The position numbers and the translations under genes were made by a program. The notes beneath the pieces were generated by a model. That model had not been told where the DNA came from, searched no databases, and was given only the letters and a program-made list of their open reading frames with translations. Of a DNA stretch of 64,000 nt, positions 1-12,394 are shown piece after piece. The stretch comes from Voacanga thouarsii (lineage: Eukaryota > Streptophyta > Magnoliopsida > Gentianales > Apocynaceae): assembly GCA_026120185.1 (NCBI GenBank), contig JANUWF010002014.1, positions 248,001-312,000 of the forward strand, given 5' to 3'. Every line of letters begins with the position of its first letter. The stretch's first letter is position 1.

Positions 1-1522
1 CCCTTAAGGATTTACTTATTATTTTCCCTAAAAGGCTTATTAAATTTAATCTCAATTAGTTTTAGCTATCAATTATTTCCTAACAACTAAACTATCATTA
101 AATCACTATTTTACCTAGTACCATCTATAACTCTTAATCAAATAAACTCTAAATTTTTCCTAACAAGGTTTAAACTTTCAACTTATTAGAATTTATTTAC
201 CAAACCATTAATTATTTTAAATAACAAATTAAACTTAGCTTATAAACCTATTTGGTTATTATTTTATCTTAAAGATTGGGACACTAGGATCATGGTAGTA
301 GTGAATTGAATTGATTTAAAATTGAGGAAGTGGTTTGTGACTTGAAATTGATTAATATTTGTATTTGCCCATGTGGGGTTAGGTCAGCTGTTCGAGACCT
401 TGTTGTTGTGAGTAAGAATCAGGTAAGCTCCTACATAAAACCTGTTTGATGCAAAAATGTTTATTATGGCAAGCCAAGTGTAGAGTGCGTGGACACTCAT
501 TTATGTAAAGGCGATTGAGGGTTAAATCTTTTCTTATTTCAAACATTTGAATTATTTAAAAGCCAATGAGCAAATTTACTCAAACTCAAATTCTTTCTAA
601 AACTGATTTTGTTAAAGACTTTGGAAAACCCATAAATTGCCATTTTCATGTGGAACGGTGTTTTGTTCATTTTCTTCCCAAGTGGGATATGTTACGTTGA
701 GTACTCAATGGGGGTAGACTAGTAGTACTAGTTTTGAAGAGCAAGAGTGAGTCTTCTGGCAAGAGGCCTCCTCCAAAAGATGATCTCAACTTAGAGAAAC
801 GTCAGTACTACTTCGTCATGCCGGTCCGAGCTAGCAGTTTTTATTTCCGTCAAGTGACTGTGTTTTGCCAGAATGGACACCCGGTTGTTGTTTGGGTATA
901 GAGAATGAGGAGTATCTTGCCTGGTAGGCCGATCACCTACCTTTAGTCAGTCTGCACAAAGTGTCGGCATACTGACCATCCGGTTATGGGGCCCAACGTG
1001 TGGTAACCCATAATCCTTTCTTTCGAGTGGTTGATCTTATAAATTATGTATGGCTGGAAAAGCCAAAATGCCACTCTTACTTTTGACTAATGTTTATTGC
1101 TTGCCAATATTTCTCTTATAAAGTTTTTATACTCTGCATCCACGAACTATTTTCACTGAACACCCAAAGCACACACGGACTTACTGAGATTTCTGTCTCA
1201 TCACCCTTTCACCATGATTTCAGGCCGATCCTGCTGTGGGGATGAGTAGCTTGTGTTATCTGCCTTGGAAGAGAATGTTGTCTTTTATTTTTATGTATTG
1301 CTTTGGGGAGTTGAGAGTGGATGATTTTATTTATGGATTTGTATTTCTTTTGGGAATTCATGGTTTTATTCGTGGATTTATTCTTGGGTTGTAATAAATT
1401 TTAAGTTAAATTATTATTTTCATTTCGCTATTTTAATTGTGTGACCTGGTTATAAAGACCCCTTGTTCTTTGGGTGGGGCGACATCCCCGGCCCTGGCGG
1501 GCCTAGGTAGCGGGGTGTTACA
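1..1522 (+). mobile_element. Giant LTR copy E, 3' part (5' end outside window)
   Basis: Non-coding. It ends in GGGGTGTTACA and aligns by eye with the 3' parts of the copies ending at 29521 and 24090 and with the inverted copies starting at 14149 and 42416. Shared landmarks are CCCAAGTGGGA, GAGTACTCAA, the phrase CAGTCTGCACAAAGTGT, and the end block GGACGGGGCGACATCC followed by GGCCTAGGTAG. Its right edge falls inside copia-1 pol, so it is an insertion. The expected duplicate of ATCTC (1523-1527) lies to the left of the window. The ends and 5-bp duplications of the other copies identify it as an LTR. A Ty3/gypsy origin, perhaps Tekay/Del-like, is inferred only from the ends and the length. Confidence 0.85.
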
Positions 1523-3301
1523 ATCTCTTTTATATTAATCGTATAAGTCGTCAAATAAATAATGCTCAAACTAAACCTAATAATAAGAAGAGAAAGACCA
1601 CATTAAATAACTCATATTTATGGCACTTAAGATTGGAACATATTAATCCTAATCGGATTTTGAGGTTAATCCAAAATAGGTCTTTGGATTTGTTAAAATT
1701 GGAGGAGTAGCCTCAATATAAATCTTGTCTTTTGGGTAAAATGACCAAAAGTTCCTTTATTCAAAAGGTAAAATAAGCTAAGGAAATATTTTAGTTAGTT
1801 CATACTGATATTTGTTATCCTATGTCTACAATTGCTAGATGAGAGTATGTATACTTTATCACTTTCACAAATAATCATACGTGTTTTGGTTACGTTCATT
1901 TTATGAGGCGCAAGTTTGACACCTTTTATAAATTCAAGGAGTTTAAGGCTGAAGTAGAGCATCAAACATGTAAACTAATCAAGAAGGTAAGATTAGATTG
2001 TAGTGAAGAGTACTTGGACGCGCTAGCAAAATAGAGTAGTTGAGAGAAGAAATAAAACTTTAATAGAGATAGTCAAAAGCATGATGATTCATGCAACTCA
2101 TCATATTTCCTTTTTGGGGTATGCTCTGGAAATAGCAACATATATTCTAAACTTGGCACCTTCTAAATTAATACCTAGGACACCTTATGGTATATAGAGT
2201 AGACGCTAGTCTAGTATAAATCATTTCAAGGTAAAAGGCTCTCCATCTTATAAACTAACTAAAAGAAGTATGATAGACCGAAAATTAGAGTTGTGCAACT
2301 TTATAGAGTATCCAAAAGGAACAAGGGGTGGATACTTTTATCATTCTCATGAGTAAAAGGAACTTGTGAGTACTCATGCTAGATGCTTGGAGGATGAAGA
2401 AGTGTATCCACTCAAGTCTTGAGTGAGGTAGAATTGGAAGAGAAGTTGAGTGATACTTCAGCTTCTAGTATCCCAGTTGAGGATTCTAAAGAGGCACAGG
2501 TAGATGTTCCCATACATATTGAGCCACATCATAGTCAGAGGATATCTAGGGCTCTAGAAAAATAGACTAGAGAAGCCATTGATTTAGTCTATTACCCTCA
2601 AGAACAAGATCATACTAGATACGATGAGACAATTGTTGATATTGATGCAAAAAAATGTTAAGTGGCAATAGATGTCAAGATTAAGTCCATATATCTCAAA
2701 CAATGCAAACAAATGTCATTGCACCTGAAGGGATTAAACACATTAGGTGTAAGTATGTATAGAAGAGAAAGAGGGGTGCAGATAGAAAGGTGGAAACCTT
2801 TAAAACAAGGTTGATTAGGAAAGGTAATACTAAAAAATAAGGGATCGATTATGAAGAGATCTTTTCATCTGTAGCCATGCTTAAGTTTATTCATAGTCTT
2901 TTGGCCAGCACATGTCATTATGACTACGAGATAGAAAAAACTTTTCTAAATGGCTATCATAGTGAAGTTATCTACATGACCTAGCCTGAAAGCTTTATTA
3001 CAAAAGGTTAAAAGCATATAGTCTGCAAGATTAAGAAATCTATTTATGGACTTAAGCAAGCATTATGTGCATGAAACATACTTTTGATGAGACTGTAAAG
3101 TCTTATAGTTTCATACAAAAGTAGATGAACTATGTGTATATAGGAAGGCAGATGGGAGTGATATGTCTTTTATGGTACTCTATATGGTTAATATTCTACC
3201 CATTGAAAATGATATAGGGATATTGTCATCCATAAAGGCTTGGCTATCAAGTCATTTTAGCATGAAAAATATCGAAGAAGCTAGCTACATTCTTAGTATA
3301 A
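1523..3301 (+). pseudogene. Copia-1 pol remnant, part 1 (integrase and first half of reverse transcriptase)
   Basis: Decayed Ty1/copia pol matching the copia-3 and copia-4 pol genes further right. A pre-integrase zinc-finger-like run (WHLRLEHIN near 1620) and its second half (YKSCLLGKM near 1720) are readable. They are followed by the integrase first-aspartate region (HTDI near 1803) and by reverse-transcriptase segments (KRKRGADRKVETFK near 2765; KKSIYGLKQA near 3030). Stops and frame changes are dense. The segment around 2020-2060 is shortened compared with copia-3, and the catalytic YVDD box is degraded (near 3180). The frame is cut at 3301-3306 by the SIRE insertion and resumes at 12809. 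It would have encoded cDNA synthesis and integration functions; it is clearly dead. Confidence 0.85.
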
Positions 3302-3306
3302 AGCTT
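3302..3306. repeat. Left target-site duplication of SIRE element (AGCTT)
   Basis: AGCTT directly precedes the LTR start TGTTAGCCC and is repeated at 12804-12808 directly after the LTR end. The copia-1 pol sequence reads on across the two copies, so this is the insertion footprint. Confidence 0.93.
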
Positions 3307-3857
3307 TGTTAGCCCTAAGGGCTTTATTCAATGTTTTGATTTATGATAAACGTTGATATGGACTAACTTGTCAATTTCTTATTATAGGACATGTTTGACC
3401 TTTATTCTTCTAAAGTCTTCAGATAAGAATTATTGACAACTGCTTCATCACTGATTTCAAGATTAGAAGATCAAAATGAGAAAATTAAAGAATGAGGAGT
3501 TATATATCAAGAAAGCTCTTATGAAGAATGATAGACTAGGAAGTGTTGTTGAGGTATATTTATTAAATCCTATGTCTTCTTATCTTTGCATTCACTTGAC
3601 TTTACCTTGAAGCTTCAAAGGAGATGCTTTTCAAAGTTTTTGAAATTCACAAAATTTTGGATGGAACAGTTTGAGTCCAAAAGGTTCATCCAAAATCCTG
3701 TAAACCAGGTTGAAAAGTTTCTGTCTGGAATGTGCCATTTTGGACTTACCTTTTGGATGTATCTTCGTCCAAAACCCGAGTCCAAAACTCGGATGAGTTT
3801 AAACAGAAAAATTTATTGCCGTTTTTTTATGATCGTTGACACTCCACTTTTTAGCTC

Positions 3858-3865
3858 TATAAATA
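3858..3865 (+). promoter_or_regulatory. TATA box of SIRE 5' LTR
   Basis: TATAAATA in the context AGCTC-TATAAATA-GCCC, mid-LTR, where the U3/R promoter is expected. Transcription would start about 30 bp downstream. The corresponding part of the 3' LTR is deleted. Confidence 0.6.
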
Positions 3866-4082
3866 GCCCTTAAGGTCATATTAGAGTAAGAGATTTTTGT
3901 AACATCTATCTTAGAAACATTATTGCTCAATATTTTCCAAAAATCCCCTTTTATCTAGCTTCAAAGTGAGTTCATTGTGTATCAAAGATAAAAGCATTTT
4001 GTGGCTTGTATCTGAGAGAACATCTGCTCAAGTAAGTGAGCTTATCTCTATTCTATTGATTTTCAATTCTCTGTTATAGTGT

Positions 4083-4270
4083 AAGGTTGTGGTGTAAAAC
4101 CCATAAGGGTGAGCCTTGTGTTTTGTGTATGTTCAAGGTTGTGTGGTAAAACTCATTGGGTGATCCTTGTTTTATGTTTGTGTCAAGGTTGTGGAATAAA
4201 ACCTAGTGAGGTGATCCTTGATGTGCTTGAGAGGTTGTGAAAAACCTAGTGTGGTGATCCTCTCTTGTAT
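4083..4270 (+). repeat. Degenerate about 50-bp tandem repeats in SIRE LTR (4 units)
   Basis: Units begin at about 4083, 4135, 4185 and 4231. Each opens with AAGGTTGTG or GAGGTTGTG, then an AAAACC core, then GTGATCCTTG-like sequence. Unit lengths shrink from 52 to about 40 bp. Only the last units remain in the truncated 3' LTR. They sit downstream of the TATA box, so they would lie in the transcribed leader. Confidence 0.75.
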
Positions 4271-4597
4271 GTGAATCGGTTTCATTAAGTAAGGTTAATG
4301 AGATAGGGTTGAAAATCCTTAAGTGTGAGGCTTAAGGTAGTGGACGTAGATCATTGTTAATTGAACCACTATACATCTCTTGTCTCATTTTATTTAATGG
4401 TTCATCTACTGTCTTTTTATGATCTTTCACTGTCTAAATCTAGATATACATCTACAAGTACTTGGATAGCTTTCTATGCATCTATAAAGTCAATCAAAGT
4501 ATCTAGGTGATCATTCTTGTTCAGCATTTTAGACAATCCGGAAAAATTATTTTTGCTTGCCAAAAACCTTATTCACCCCCCTCTAAGGTTTTCCATG

Positions 4598-4609
4598 TGG
4601 TATCGAGCT
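4598..4609 (+). other. Primer-binding site (tRNA-iMet type) of SIRE element
   Basis: TGGTATCGAGCT, two bases after the LTR end. It is close to TGGTATCAGAGC, the usual plant copia primer site complementary to the 3' end of initiator tRNA-Met. Confidence 0.85.
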
Positions 4610-4654
4610 AGGTCTACATACTCTTAGTTTAACAACCTTGTAGAAAAGATCTTA

Positions 4655-6570
4655 ATGGCAAGCTCATCCTCTCTTCCATATGTTGAAGGGTCTTTAATAA
4701 ATTGTCCTCCTTTATTTAATGGAAGCAACTATACTTTCTAGAAAAATAGAATGAAAATTTATGTGTGTTCTTTTAACTTCGAGTTATGGAGTTTAATAGA
4801 GAATGGTCATTTTATTCCATCAAAGATTATTGATGGCATAAAAATACCTAAACAGAATTATAAATATAGTATGGAAGACAATGCGAAAATGACTCTAAAT
4901 TTTCAAGCTATGAACATTTTGTGTTGTGCACTAGATGTGACTGAATACAACCGTGTTAGTGGTTGTGATTCAGCCCATGATATGTGGAGAATGCTTGAAG
5001 TCACCCATGAAGGGACTAACCAAGTCAAAGAATCAAAACTAGGGCTTCTTATTCATGATTATGAATTATTTACTGTGAGGCCAAATGAAAGCATCACATA
5101 CATGTTCACAAGATTTACTAATATCTCAAATGGTCTAAAAGCTTATGGAACGGTTTATTCCCTTGGGGAACAAAACCGAAATATTCTTGATACTCTACAA
5201 AAAAGTTGGCAACCTAAAAATCTTGCCGTAGAAGAATCCAAGGATTTAAAATCTCTACCTACTGAAGAGTTGATCGAATCTCTTTTAACTCATGAGATGA
5301 AGCTTAAAAGATTTCATGAATTTGATGATCATAATAGAGGCAGAAAAGGGATTGCTCTAAAGGCTGAAAATGAAGATGGAGAAACAAGTCTTTCGGAAAG
5401 CAATGAAGGCATGGAAATGGACAGTGATGACTTAGCAATGATAGCAAAGAAATTCAGAAGGATGTTTAACAAAGAAAACTACAAACGAGGAAGGAAGCTA
5501 ATAAGAAAGAAAGGACAAACCTCTAACTTCAAACCTCAATGCTTTGAATGTAAAAGCACGAATCATTTCATTGCAGACTGTCCGGTTGCAAAAGGCAAGA
5601 AAGGAAAAATGTCTAACAAAAAGAAAGACCTGAAGGTCAAGAAAGGTAAAGGATTGATGGGAGCTTGGGACTTAAATGAAGATGAGTCTGAGGATGAGGA
5701 ATCTGAGGAAGAAACTGCTAATATTTGCTTCTTGGCCTTGGAAAATGAGGTAAACCTTTCAACATCAGATTACATGTCTAATTCACATATATCTATGACT
5801 GAAAAGCATGTTGATGCTAATGAGTTGTTGTGTGATATGTTTTATGAATTAAAAAAATTATCTAGAAAAAATAAAAAGTTAAAGTTAAAGGTTAATTGTC
5901 TGATGAAAGAAAATGAAACCTTGTTGAATGACAACAAAATGTCTTTTGAAACACATATATGTGCTAAAATTGAAAAAGGTGTGATTATGACAGCTTTGCA
6001 TCATGCATCTTTGGAAAATAAAACCTATGTGATAAAATTCAAACTCTTGAATGCATGGTTAGCACCTTTGATAATATGAAAATTAGAGTAAATGATCTTA
6101 CCAATTGCATTGAGAAATTCACAAATGGTAAAAGCAATATGGAAAAGCTACTCGGAACTCAACATCATTTTGGTAGTCGAAGTGGCTTAGGATATAAACA
6201 TGAGGATAAAGACAAAATTTACAAGCCTAGATTTGTTTATGCTGGAAATCAAAATGGCTTAGGATATAAACATGAGGATAAAGACAAAATTTGCAAACCT
6301 AGATTTGTTTATGCTGGAAATCGAAGTGGCTTAGGATATAAACATGAGGATAAAGACAAAATCTGCAAGCCCAGATTTATTTTAGGGGTAAATCAAGGAG
6401 GCTTAGGATATGAACATAAGAATAACTACAAAGAGAACAAGTTTCAATATGTTAAACCTACTTCTTCTCATAGCACATACAACGCATGCACGTATTGTGA
6501 AAAACCTGGACATATAGTTTCAAGATGTCTTGTTAAAAGAAAAGTGGAATCTGGTGGAGTTACTTTCTAG
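4655..6570 (+). pseudogene. gag: SIRE gag (capsid/nucleocapsid), broken
   Basis: The start is the first ATG after the primer site (MASSSSLPYVEG). An in-frame TAG interrupts it at 4739-4741, and the frame is then open from 4751 to 6079. A frame change near 6055 moves the rest (6055-6570) into the frame used by pol. Gag would form the virus-like particle. A CCHC knuckle (CFECKSTNHFIADC) lies near 5541-5582 and a second (CTYCEKPGHIVSRC) near 6487-6528. Between them are an acidic stretch, a lysine-rich coiled-coil-like segment (5845-5940) and three and a half copies of a 24-residue repeat. It ends at TAG 6568. In some SIRE elements a stop separates gag from pol, but here more stops follow, so this one may be either natural or decay. 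Confidence 0.88.
6181..6430 (+). repeat. 72-bp (24-residue) tandem repeat inside SIRE gag
   Basis: Units are 6181-6252, 6253-6324, 6325-6396 and a partial unit from 6397. Each encodes a SGLGYKHEDKDKI-type block followed by KPRFVYAGNQ-type sequence. Units 1-3 are almost identical, while the fourth is diverged. The length is a multiple of three, so the repeat keeps the reading frame. It lies just before the second CCHC knuckle. Confidence 0.93.
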
Positions 6571-9500
6571 AAAATCAAAGAAAATGTTACTAATCTTCAT
6601 GGACCTAAGAAGGTGTGGGTACCAAAAATCATCTCCTCTTCTCATGTATAGGCACGATCTTTAAGCTTCACCAAGTGGTTCTTGGACAGTTTTTTTTCAA
6701 GACACATGACTGGAAATGCAGCTTTGTTAGAAGATATTCAGACCACAAATGAAGGATTTGTTACGTTTGGAGACAAGAAGAAAGGGAAGATTCTCAGCAT
6801 TGGTAATATTGGTAAAGGTTCCTTAACATTTATAAAGTAAGTCTTATTTATTGATGATTTGAAATATAACCTGCTCAGCATTAGCCAACTTTGTGACAAT
6901 AGTTGCAAAGTCATTTTTGAAAAAGATTCTTATTCTATACTTGATAGTGGAAATCTCGAAATCATCTTTACTGCCAAACGGATGAGAAATGTATATGTGT
7001 TTTATCTTAATGACCTTGTAGCTAATGGAATTAGATGCCTATCCGTTCATGACAATGGTGGTTATCTTTGGCATAGAAGATTAGGTCATGTATCCTTTAA
7101 TTTGTTAAACAAACTGTCCTCCGAAGAACTTGTTAGGGGGCTTCCAAAAGTGAAATTTGATAAACACAAAATCTGTGATGCATGTCAATTTGGGAAGCAA
7201 ATCAAAACCTCTTTTAAACCAAAGAAAATGATTTCAACCTCAAAACCACTCGAATTAGTTCATATGGATTTGTTTGGACCCATGAGGACTACTAGTCTTG
7301 GAGGTAAAAAATATGCATATGTAATTGTTGATGATTTCTCTAGATTTACTTGGACCTTATTTCTTGGACAAAAGGATGAAGCCTTTTCTGATTTTTCAAA
7401 GCTGACAAAGCGCGTCCAAAACTCGATTGGATGCAAACTGGTTTTTATTATAAGTGACAATGGCAAAGAATTTTGTAATAATGAATTTACTCACTTCTGT
7501 GATGAAAGTAGAGTCTTTCATAATTTTTCAGTAGCTAAAACTCCTCAACAAAATGGTGTTGTTGAAAGGAAAAATCGGACCTTGCAAGAAATGGCTAGAT
7601 CAATACTTTGTGAAAATGCTCTTCCAAAATACTTTTGGACGAAAGCTGTTAACACAGCATGCTATACAATAAACCGAGTTATGTTAAGACCATTTTTGAG
7701 AAAAACTCCATTTGAACTTATGTTTGATAAAACTCCCTCTATCTCTTATTTTAAAGTTTTTGGATGTAAATGTTTTATCCTAAATACAAGAGATAATCTT
7801 GGAAAATTTGATAGCAAGTCCGATGAGGCCATGTTTCTTGGATACTCTTCCAACAAAAAGGCTTATAGAGTATACAATAAAAGAACACTTTGTGTGGAAG
7901 AATCTGTGCATGTTATATTTGATGAATCTAACATTTTTACTTCAAAAAGAGATGCTGATGATGAAGGGAATTCAAATGAAGTTAAGTTAGAGCATATTAA
8001 AGCTCCATCATTAGATACTTATGCAAAAGAAGAAGAGATTGAAGAATTGCAGAATGAACAAGAGAAAGAACAAACTGAAGATTCTGCAAATCATCAATTG
8101 CCGAAGGATTGGAAATATAAATCTGGTCATCCAAAGGTGCAAATTATTAGAGATCCAAACCATGGAGTTAAAACTAGAAGGTACTTCGTTGACAACTATG
8201 CTCTTCTTTCAAATATTGAACCAAGCTGCATTAATATTGATTTACATGATGACTTTTGGATTATTGCCATGCAAGAAGAACTTAATCAATTTGAAAGAAA
8301 TGAGGTTTGGAAATATGTTCCTAGACCGCATGATCATCCTGTTATTGGGACAAAATGGGTTTTTAGAAATAAACTTGATGAAAATGGGGTTGTTATTAGA
8401 AATAAGGCTAGATTGGTGGCTCAAGGATTTAATCAAGAAGAAGGCATTGACTATGATGAAACATTCGCTCCTGTTGCCAAACTAGAATCAATTTGAATGT
8501 TACTTACCTTTGCATCCTTTAAAAATTTCATGCTTTATCAAATGGATGTCAAAAGTGCCTTTCTAAATGGCTTTATTGAAGAGGAAGTGTGCATTGAGCA
8601 GCCACCTGGTTTTACTCATGAGCTTTTTCCAAATCATATTTTCAAACTCTCTAAATCTCTCTATGGATTAAAGCAATCTCCATGAGCTTTGTATGAAAGG
8701 CTTAGTGGTTTCCTAATCTCAAAAGGATTTTCTAGAGGCTTAATTGATAATACCTTATTCATCAAATCTGATAGTTCTGGTGACTTACTAATTGTCCAAA
8801 TCTATGTTGATGATATTATTTTTAGCGCTACTAACGACCCTTTATGCAAGATATTTGCTAAGACTATGCAGCAAGAATTCGAAATGAGTATGATAGGAGA
8901 ATTGAACTTCTTTCTCGGACTACAAATTAAGCAAACCAAGGACGGAATCCTCATAAACCAAGCTAAGTATGCAAAAGAGTTGCTCAAAAGGTTTGGAATG
9001 AATGAAGCAAAAGAAATCAGCACACCTATGAGTACATCCATAAAACTTGACCATAATGAAAGGGTAAGAAGGTAGATGAACGCAAATATAGAGGTATCAT
9101 TAGAAGTCTACTATATCTTACTACTAGCCGACCAGATATCATGTTTTCGGCATGTCTTTGTGCTCGTTTTCAATCCTGTCCGAAGGAATCTCATTTATGT
9201 GCCGTAAAACGTATACTTCGATACTTAATTAGCACATATGATTATAGATTATGGTATCCTTACACTAATAAATTTGATCTTATAGGATACACTGATGTAG
9301 ATTATACAGGATATAAAGTTGAAAGAAAAAGCACAAGTGGCCATTATCAATTTCCTGGACACTCTCTTGTGTTATGGCACAGTAAAAAGTAGGCTTGTGT
9401 ATTCTTATCTACCACTGAGGCTGAATATATTGCAGCTGGGAGTTGTTGTGCTCAAATTTTATGGATGAAAAATACATTGATTGATTTTAATCTAAATTTT

Positions 9501-9743
9501 AATTGTGTACCTATATTGTGTGATAATACAAGTGCTATCAATCTAACAAAAAATCCAATGCAGCATTCGAGGACAAAGCACATTGAAGTTAAACACCACT
9601 TCATCCGAGACCATGTACTCAGAGGAGATGTGTGTGTTGACTATGTCTCAACAGATGAACAACTAGCAGATATCTTCAGTACACCTCTAGCTAAAGATAG
9701 ATTCAACAATTTGAGAAGAGGTTTGGGAATTACAAGAATTTGA
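6571..9743 (+). pseudogene. pol: SIRE pol: protease, integrase, reverse transcriptase, RNase H, broken
   Basis: Aspartic protease at about 6676: the DS of the active triad is followed by FF instead of GC, so it is probably inactive. Integrase: zinc-binding HRRLGHVS ... CDACQFGK (7070-7195), then the three acidic residues in HMDLFG (7260), ISDNGKEF (7450) and VVERKN (7560), all present. Reverse transcriptase: QMDVKSAFLNG near 8540, LYGLKQSP near 8660, intact YVDD at 8803-8814. RNase H: STTEAEY near 9410, ADIF near 9665. In-frame stops lie at 6649, 6838, 8494, 8683 and 9390, with a frame change near 9062-9070. It ends with TGA at 9741. It would synthesise and integrate cDNA; as it stands it is non-functional. 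Confidence 0.92.
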
Positions 9744-10174
9744 TAACTAACCATGTGGTATAAGTCTTCCTTGTGCAGGATTTGTGAAGAAAAAGGTTTT
9801 GGAAACAAAACTCTACATCCGAAATTCCTCGTCCTTGTTTTGGACATAGTGCTAGAATCTAATTCCTACATCCAAAATGCATTTCGGGAGAACACTCTTT
9901 TGGATGTTGATTTTGGACCTGGTCTTGTTCCAAAATCAATCCTTAATATTCTCTTATTCCAAATTTCGAGTTTCAAAAAATTGGTTTGCGCGTTTTTCAA
10001 AACTCCTCAAAAAATGTAAGTTTTCAAGGCACTTTACTCTCGCACTATCCTAGACATTCAAAGCTATCTGGTTTTCTCTCATTCAAAACCTTTGAAATCA
10101 TTCTTATTCCAAAAATCCTCTGTACTTTTCTACTTCAAAAACCAAAAAGCCCTAAAAAAAGCTTCAATCTTTCA
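9744..10174 (+). other. Spacer between SIRE pol and env-like frame
   Basis: No supported coding content. An 88-codon open run here (9753-10019) has no family resemblance I can recognise. SIRE elements normally have such a gap between pol and the downstream frame. Confidence 0.5.
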
Positions 10175-11635
10175 ATGGCCAAGACAAAATCCACTGTTCC
10201 AAAACCTAAGAAGGAGCAAAAATCTTCTCCGGTGTTAAAGAAAAAAGTTTTGGGTTCAACCAAGGGCAAGGCAAAAATAAAGGAAGCTTCACCTCAACCT
10301 TACTTCTCTGCTTCTCATTATGATTCGTCTGAATCTTCTTCAGAACAAATGAGTTCTGCAAATCAGGTACAATGATTTCTTGACTCAAAATGTGAAACTA
10401 AATACAATGGCTGGGTCTCTAGAAATCGAACTGTTATTTCTGGTTATCGAGTGAACCACTCTGCTTTTTTAAACTTATCAAATATTCTAGATATGTTTGA
10501 TCATGTCGGATGGGGGAGTTTGTTATCGATTGATGAGAAAATCTACACTCCTTTAGTCTGGGAATTTTATGCAAATTTGAGAAAAGGCAAACTGGAAGAA
10601 ATAAAGTAAGGGTTTATGATTCGATGGAATGTAACAAGAGTGAAAGGAAGAGATTTTGAATTTGACCATAGGATGTTGAATAGAATCTGTGATGTTCGAG
10701 ATGCCAGTTTTTAATATTTTTAGTTGAACAAATTTCCTGAAGGAAATGAAATTTTTGTTCTAAAAAATTTTGAGAAGTTATTTACTGGTGGAAAAAGTTT
10801 TGAGAATTCTGGAAAACAAAGTTCTAAATGGCTAAATGGATTGGGTAAAATTCTACATCATATGGTGTCTACCATTGTTGCTCCTAGTTCCGACCATAAG
10901 ACCTCTATCAGTATACTTCAAATAGTGGTCATGTTAGCCTTAGCAGAGGAGAGACAGATAAACTTTGGGTTTCTGGCAACAAAGCTAATGTTGCAATCTA
11001 GAAATATATCCAATAAGGCTTTACCATTTGGAAATTTGTTGACCAAAGTTTTCAGATTTTTTAATGTTGAATTAACTTATGTTCCCTGTGATCCCAGTAA
11101 AACAAATGTTTACAATTTTAACTCCTTTGAAAAGATGGGATATGTAAGGGAGGAAAATTCATGGAAATTGTTAAGAGAATCTGCAAGAAAAGAAAGGAAA
11201 ATTTTGATAAATAGTAAGAAGGAATGGAGGTCAGGAATTAAAAGAAAAATTGATAAGGAAGGAACTGCTTCGGACTCCGGCTTGTCTGAAAATATTCTGA
11301 GTGCAATCAGCTCTTTTGTAGAGAAATTAGAATCTCTTATTTCAGAAATTAAGAGTCTTGGAAACAGACTGTCTATCATTGAGCAATCTGCTAAGTCTTC
11401 TGATCATGAAAAAGCTGAAGACAAGTCTGAACTGCCGAAGGACAAAAAAGATTCCTCTCCTGCACTTTCTACTAAACCATCTCCTCCACCTTCTCCCTTA
11501 AAGAAGACAGAAACTCCTCCAACTTCTCCCAAGCCCAAACCCTCTGGAAAAAGGCAGAAACACGTTGTTGTGAAAAGAAAAATCCAACAGAATAGCTGGT
11601 CAGTTTTCCAAGAAGGGGGCTGGATCCAAGAGTGA
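10175..11635 (+). pseudogene. SIRE env-like third open reading frame, broken
   Basis: One reading frame of about 487 codons from ATG 10175 with four internal stops (10373, 10607, 10712, 10721). The last part, 10724-11635, is open for 303 codons. The N-terminus is very basic and serine-rich (MAKTKSTVPKPKKEQ). The middle is hydrophobic-globular (ISILQIVVMLALAEE near 10900). A predicted coiled coil rich in leucine and isoleucine follows near 11285-11390, then a proline/lysine-rich tail (11465-11560). Position after pol, basic start, coiled coil and proline-rich tail match the env-like frame described for SIRE/Maximus elements; its biochemical role is not established. I see no convincing signal peptide or membrane anchor, so an actual envelope function is not supported. 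Confidence 0.75.
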
Positions 11636-12394
11636 AACCATCAACATTTCCTAGACAGCATATTGGGCAGCAAGATTGGTTTATGAACAATTTTATTTTT
11701 GCGCAAGTTGAACAATTTATTTTTTCATTCATTTACATTATGTCTTCGGTTAATTTCTGATACTTGCCTAAGCTTACTTCTCTGTTATGCTTATTATCTA
11801 TCTAACGAATTTTGATTGCATATTACTTCTCCTTCTGCTATGCTTCTTTTTGATTGATGACAAAGGGGGAGAAAGAAAGTGACAGTGAATATTATGGGGG
11901 AGAAAGAAAATGAAAAAATGAAACTGTTGTGAAAATGTGGGTCTGTGAATACTATGGTCTACATTATGGTCTGCATGACTGTTATATGCTATTGAATGCA
12001 TTCTTTAGGAAGAAAGGAAATGGTATTTACCTGCATACATTAACTGATAAGGATAGAATTTTAGGCCTGCATATGACTGACAATTTACATATTGTTATGG
12101 GTTCTGCATAATAATCTGATATGGATTCCACATGACCGATGATATTTGTATAAACTGAATTTTGAGAATGACTTCTGTTTTGAAATTGGACTGATCTGCA
12201 AAAGAATTGCTATGATAATTACAACCAATTTGAAAACTGAAATGTCAGTTACTGAGTTTCAAGAAACTGCATAAACTTTTATGAACTGCATGAACTATTT
12301 CTGGCATGAATAGTTATGCATTGATATAAAATTTGAACTGTTAAGAAAATCATTGATATGATTTACTGTTTACCAAAATTTTTAGAAAAACCCC
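11636..12394 (+). other. SIRE 3' untranslated region with two polypurine tracts
   Basis: Non-coding. Purine tracts AAAGGGGGAGAAAGAAAG at 11862-11879 and GGGGGAGAAAGAAAA at about 11896-11910 are candidate plus-strand primers. A functional LTR should start soon after one of them. Instead about 480 bp of AT-rich sequence with recurring CTGCAT and ACTGA words follows before LTR homology begins at about 12395. Confidence 0.65.

Larger units (their letters stand above)
3307..4595 (+). repeat. 5' LTR of SIRE element
   Basis: It starts TGTTAGCCCT and ends TTTTCCA, two bases before the primer-binding site. About 1.29 kb. Its last 400 bp match 12395-12803, with mostly transition differences. It holds a TATA box and a set of degenerate direct repeats. 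A 95-codon open frame at 3586-3873 is judged chance. Confidence 0.9.

Noticed and set aside
3586..3873. 95-codon open run as a gene
   Set aside because: Lies wholly in the SIRE 5' LTR, spans its TATA region, and has no recognisable motif.
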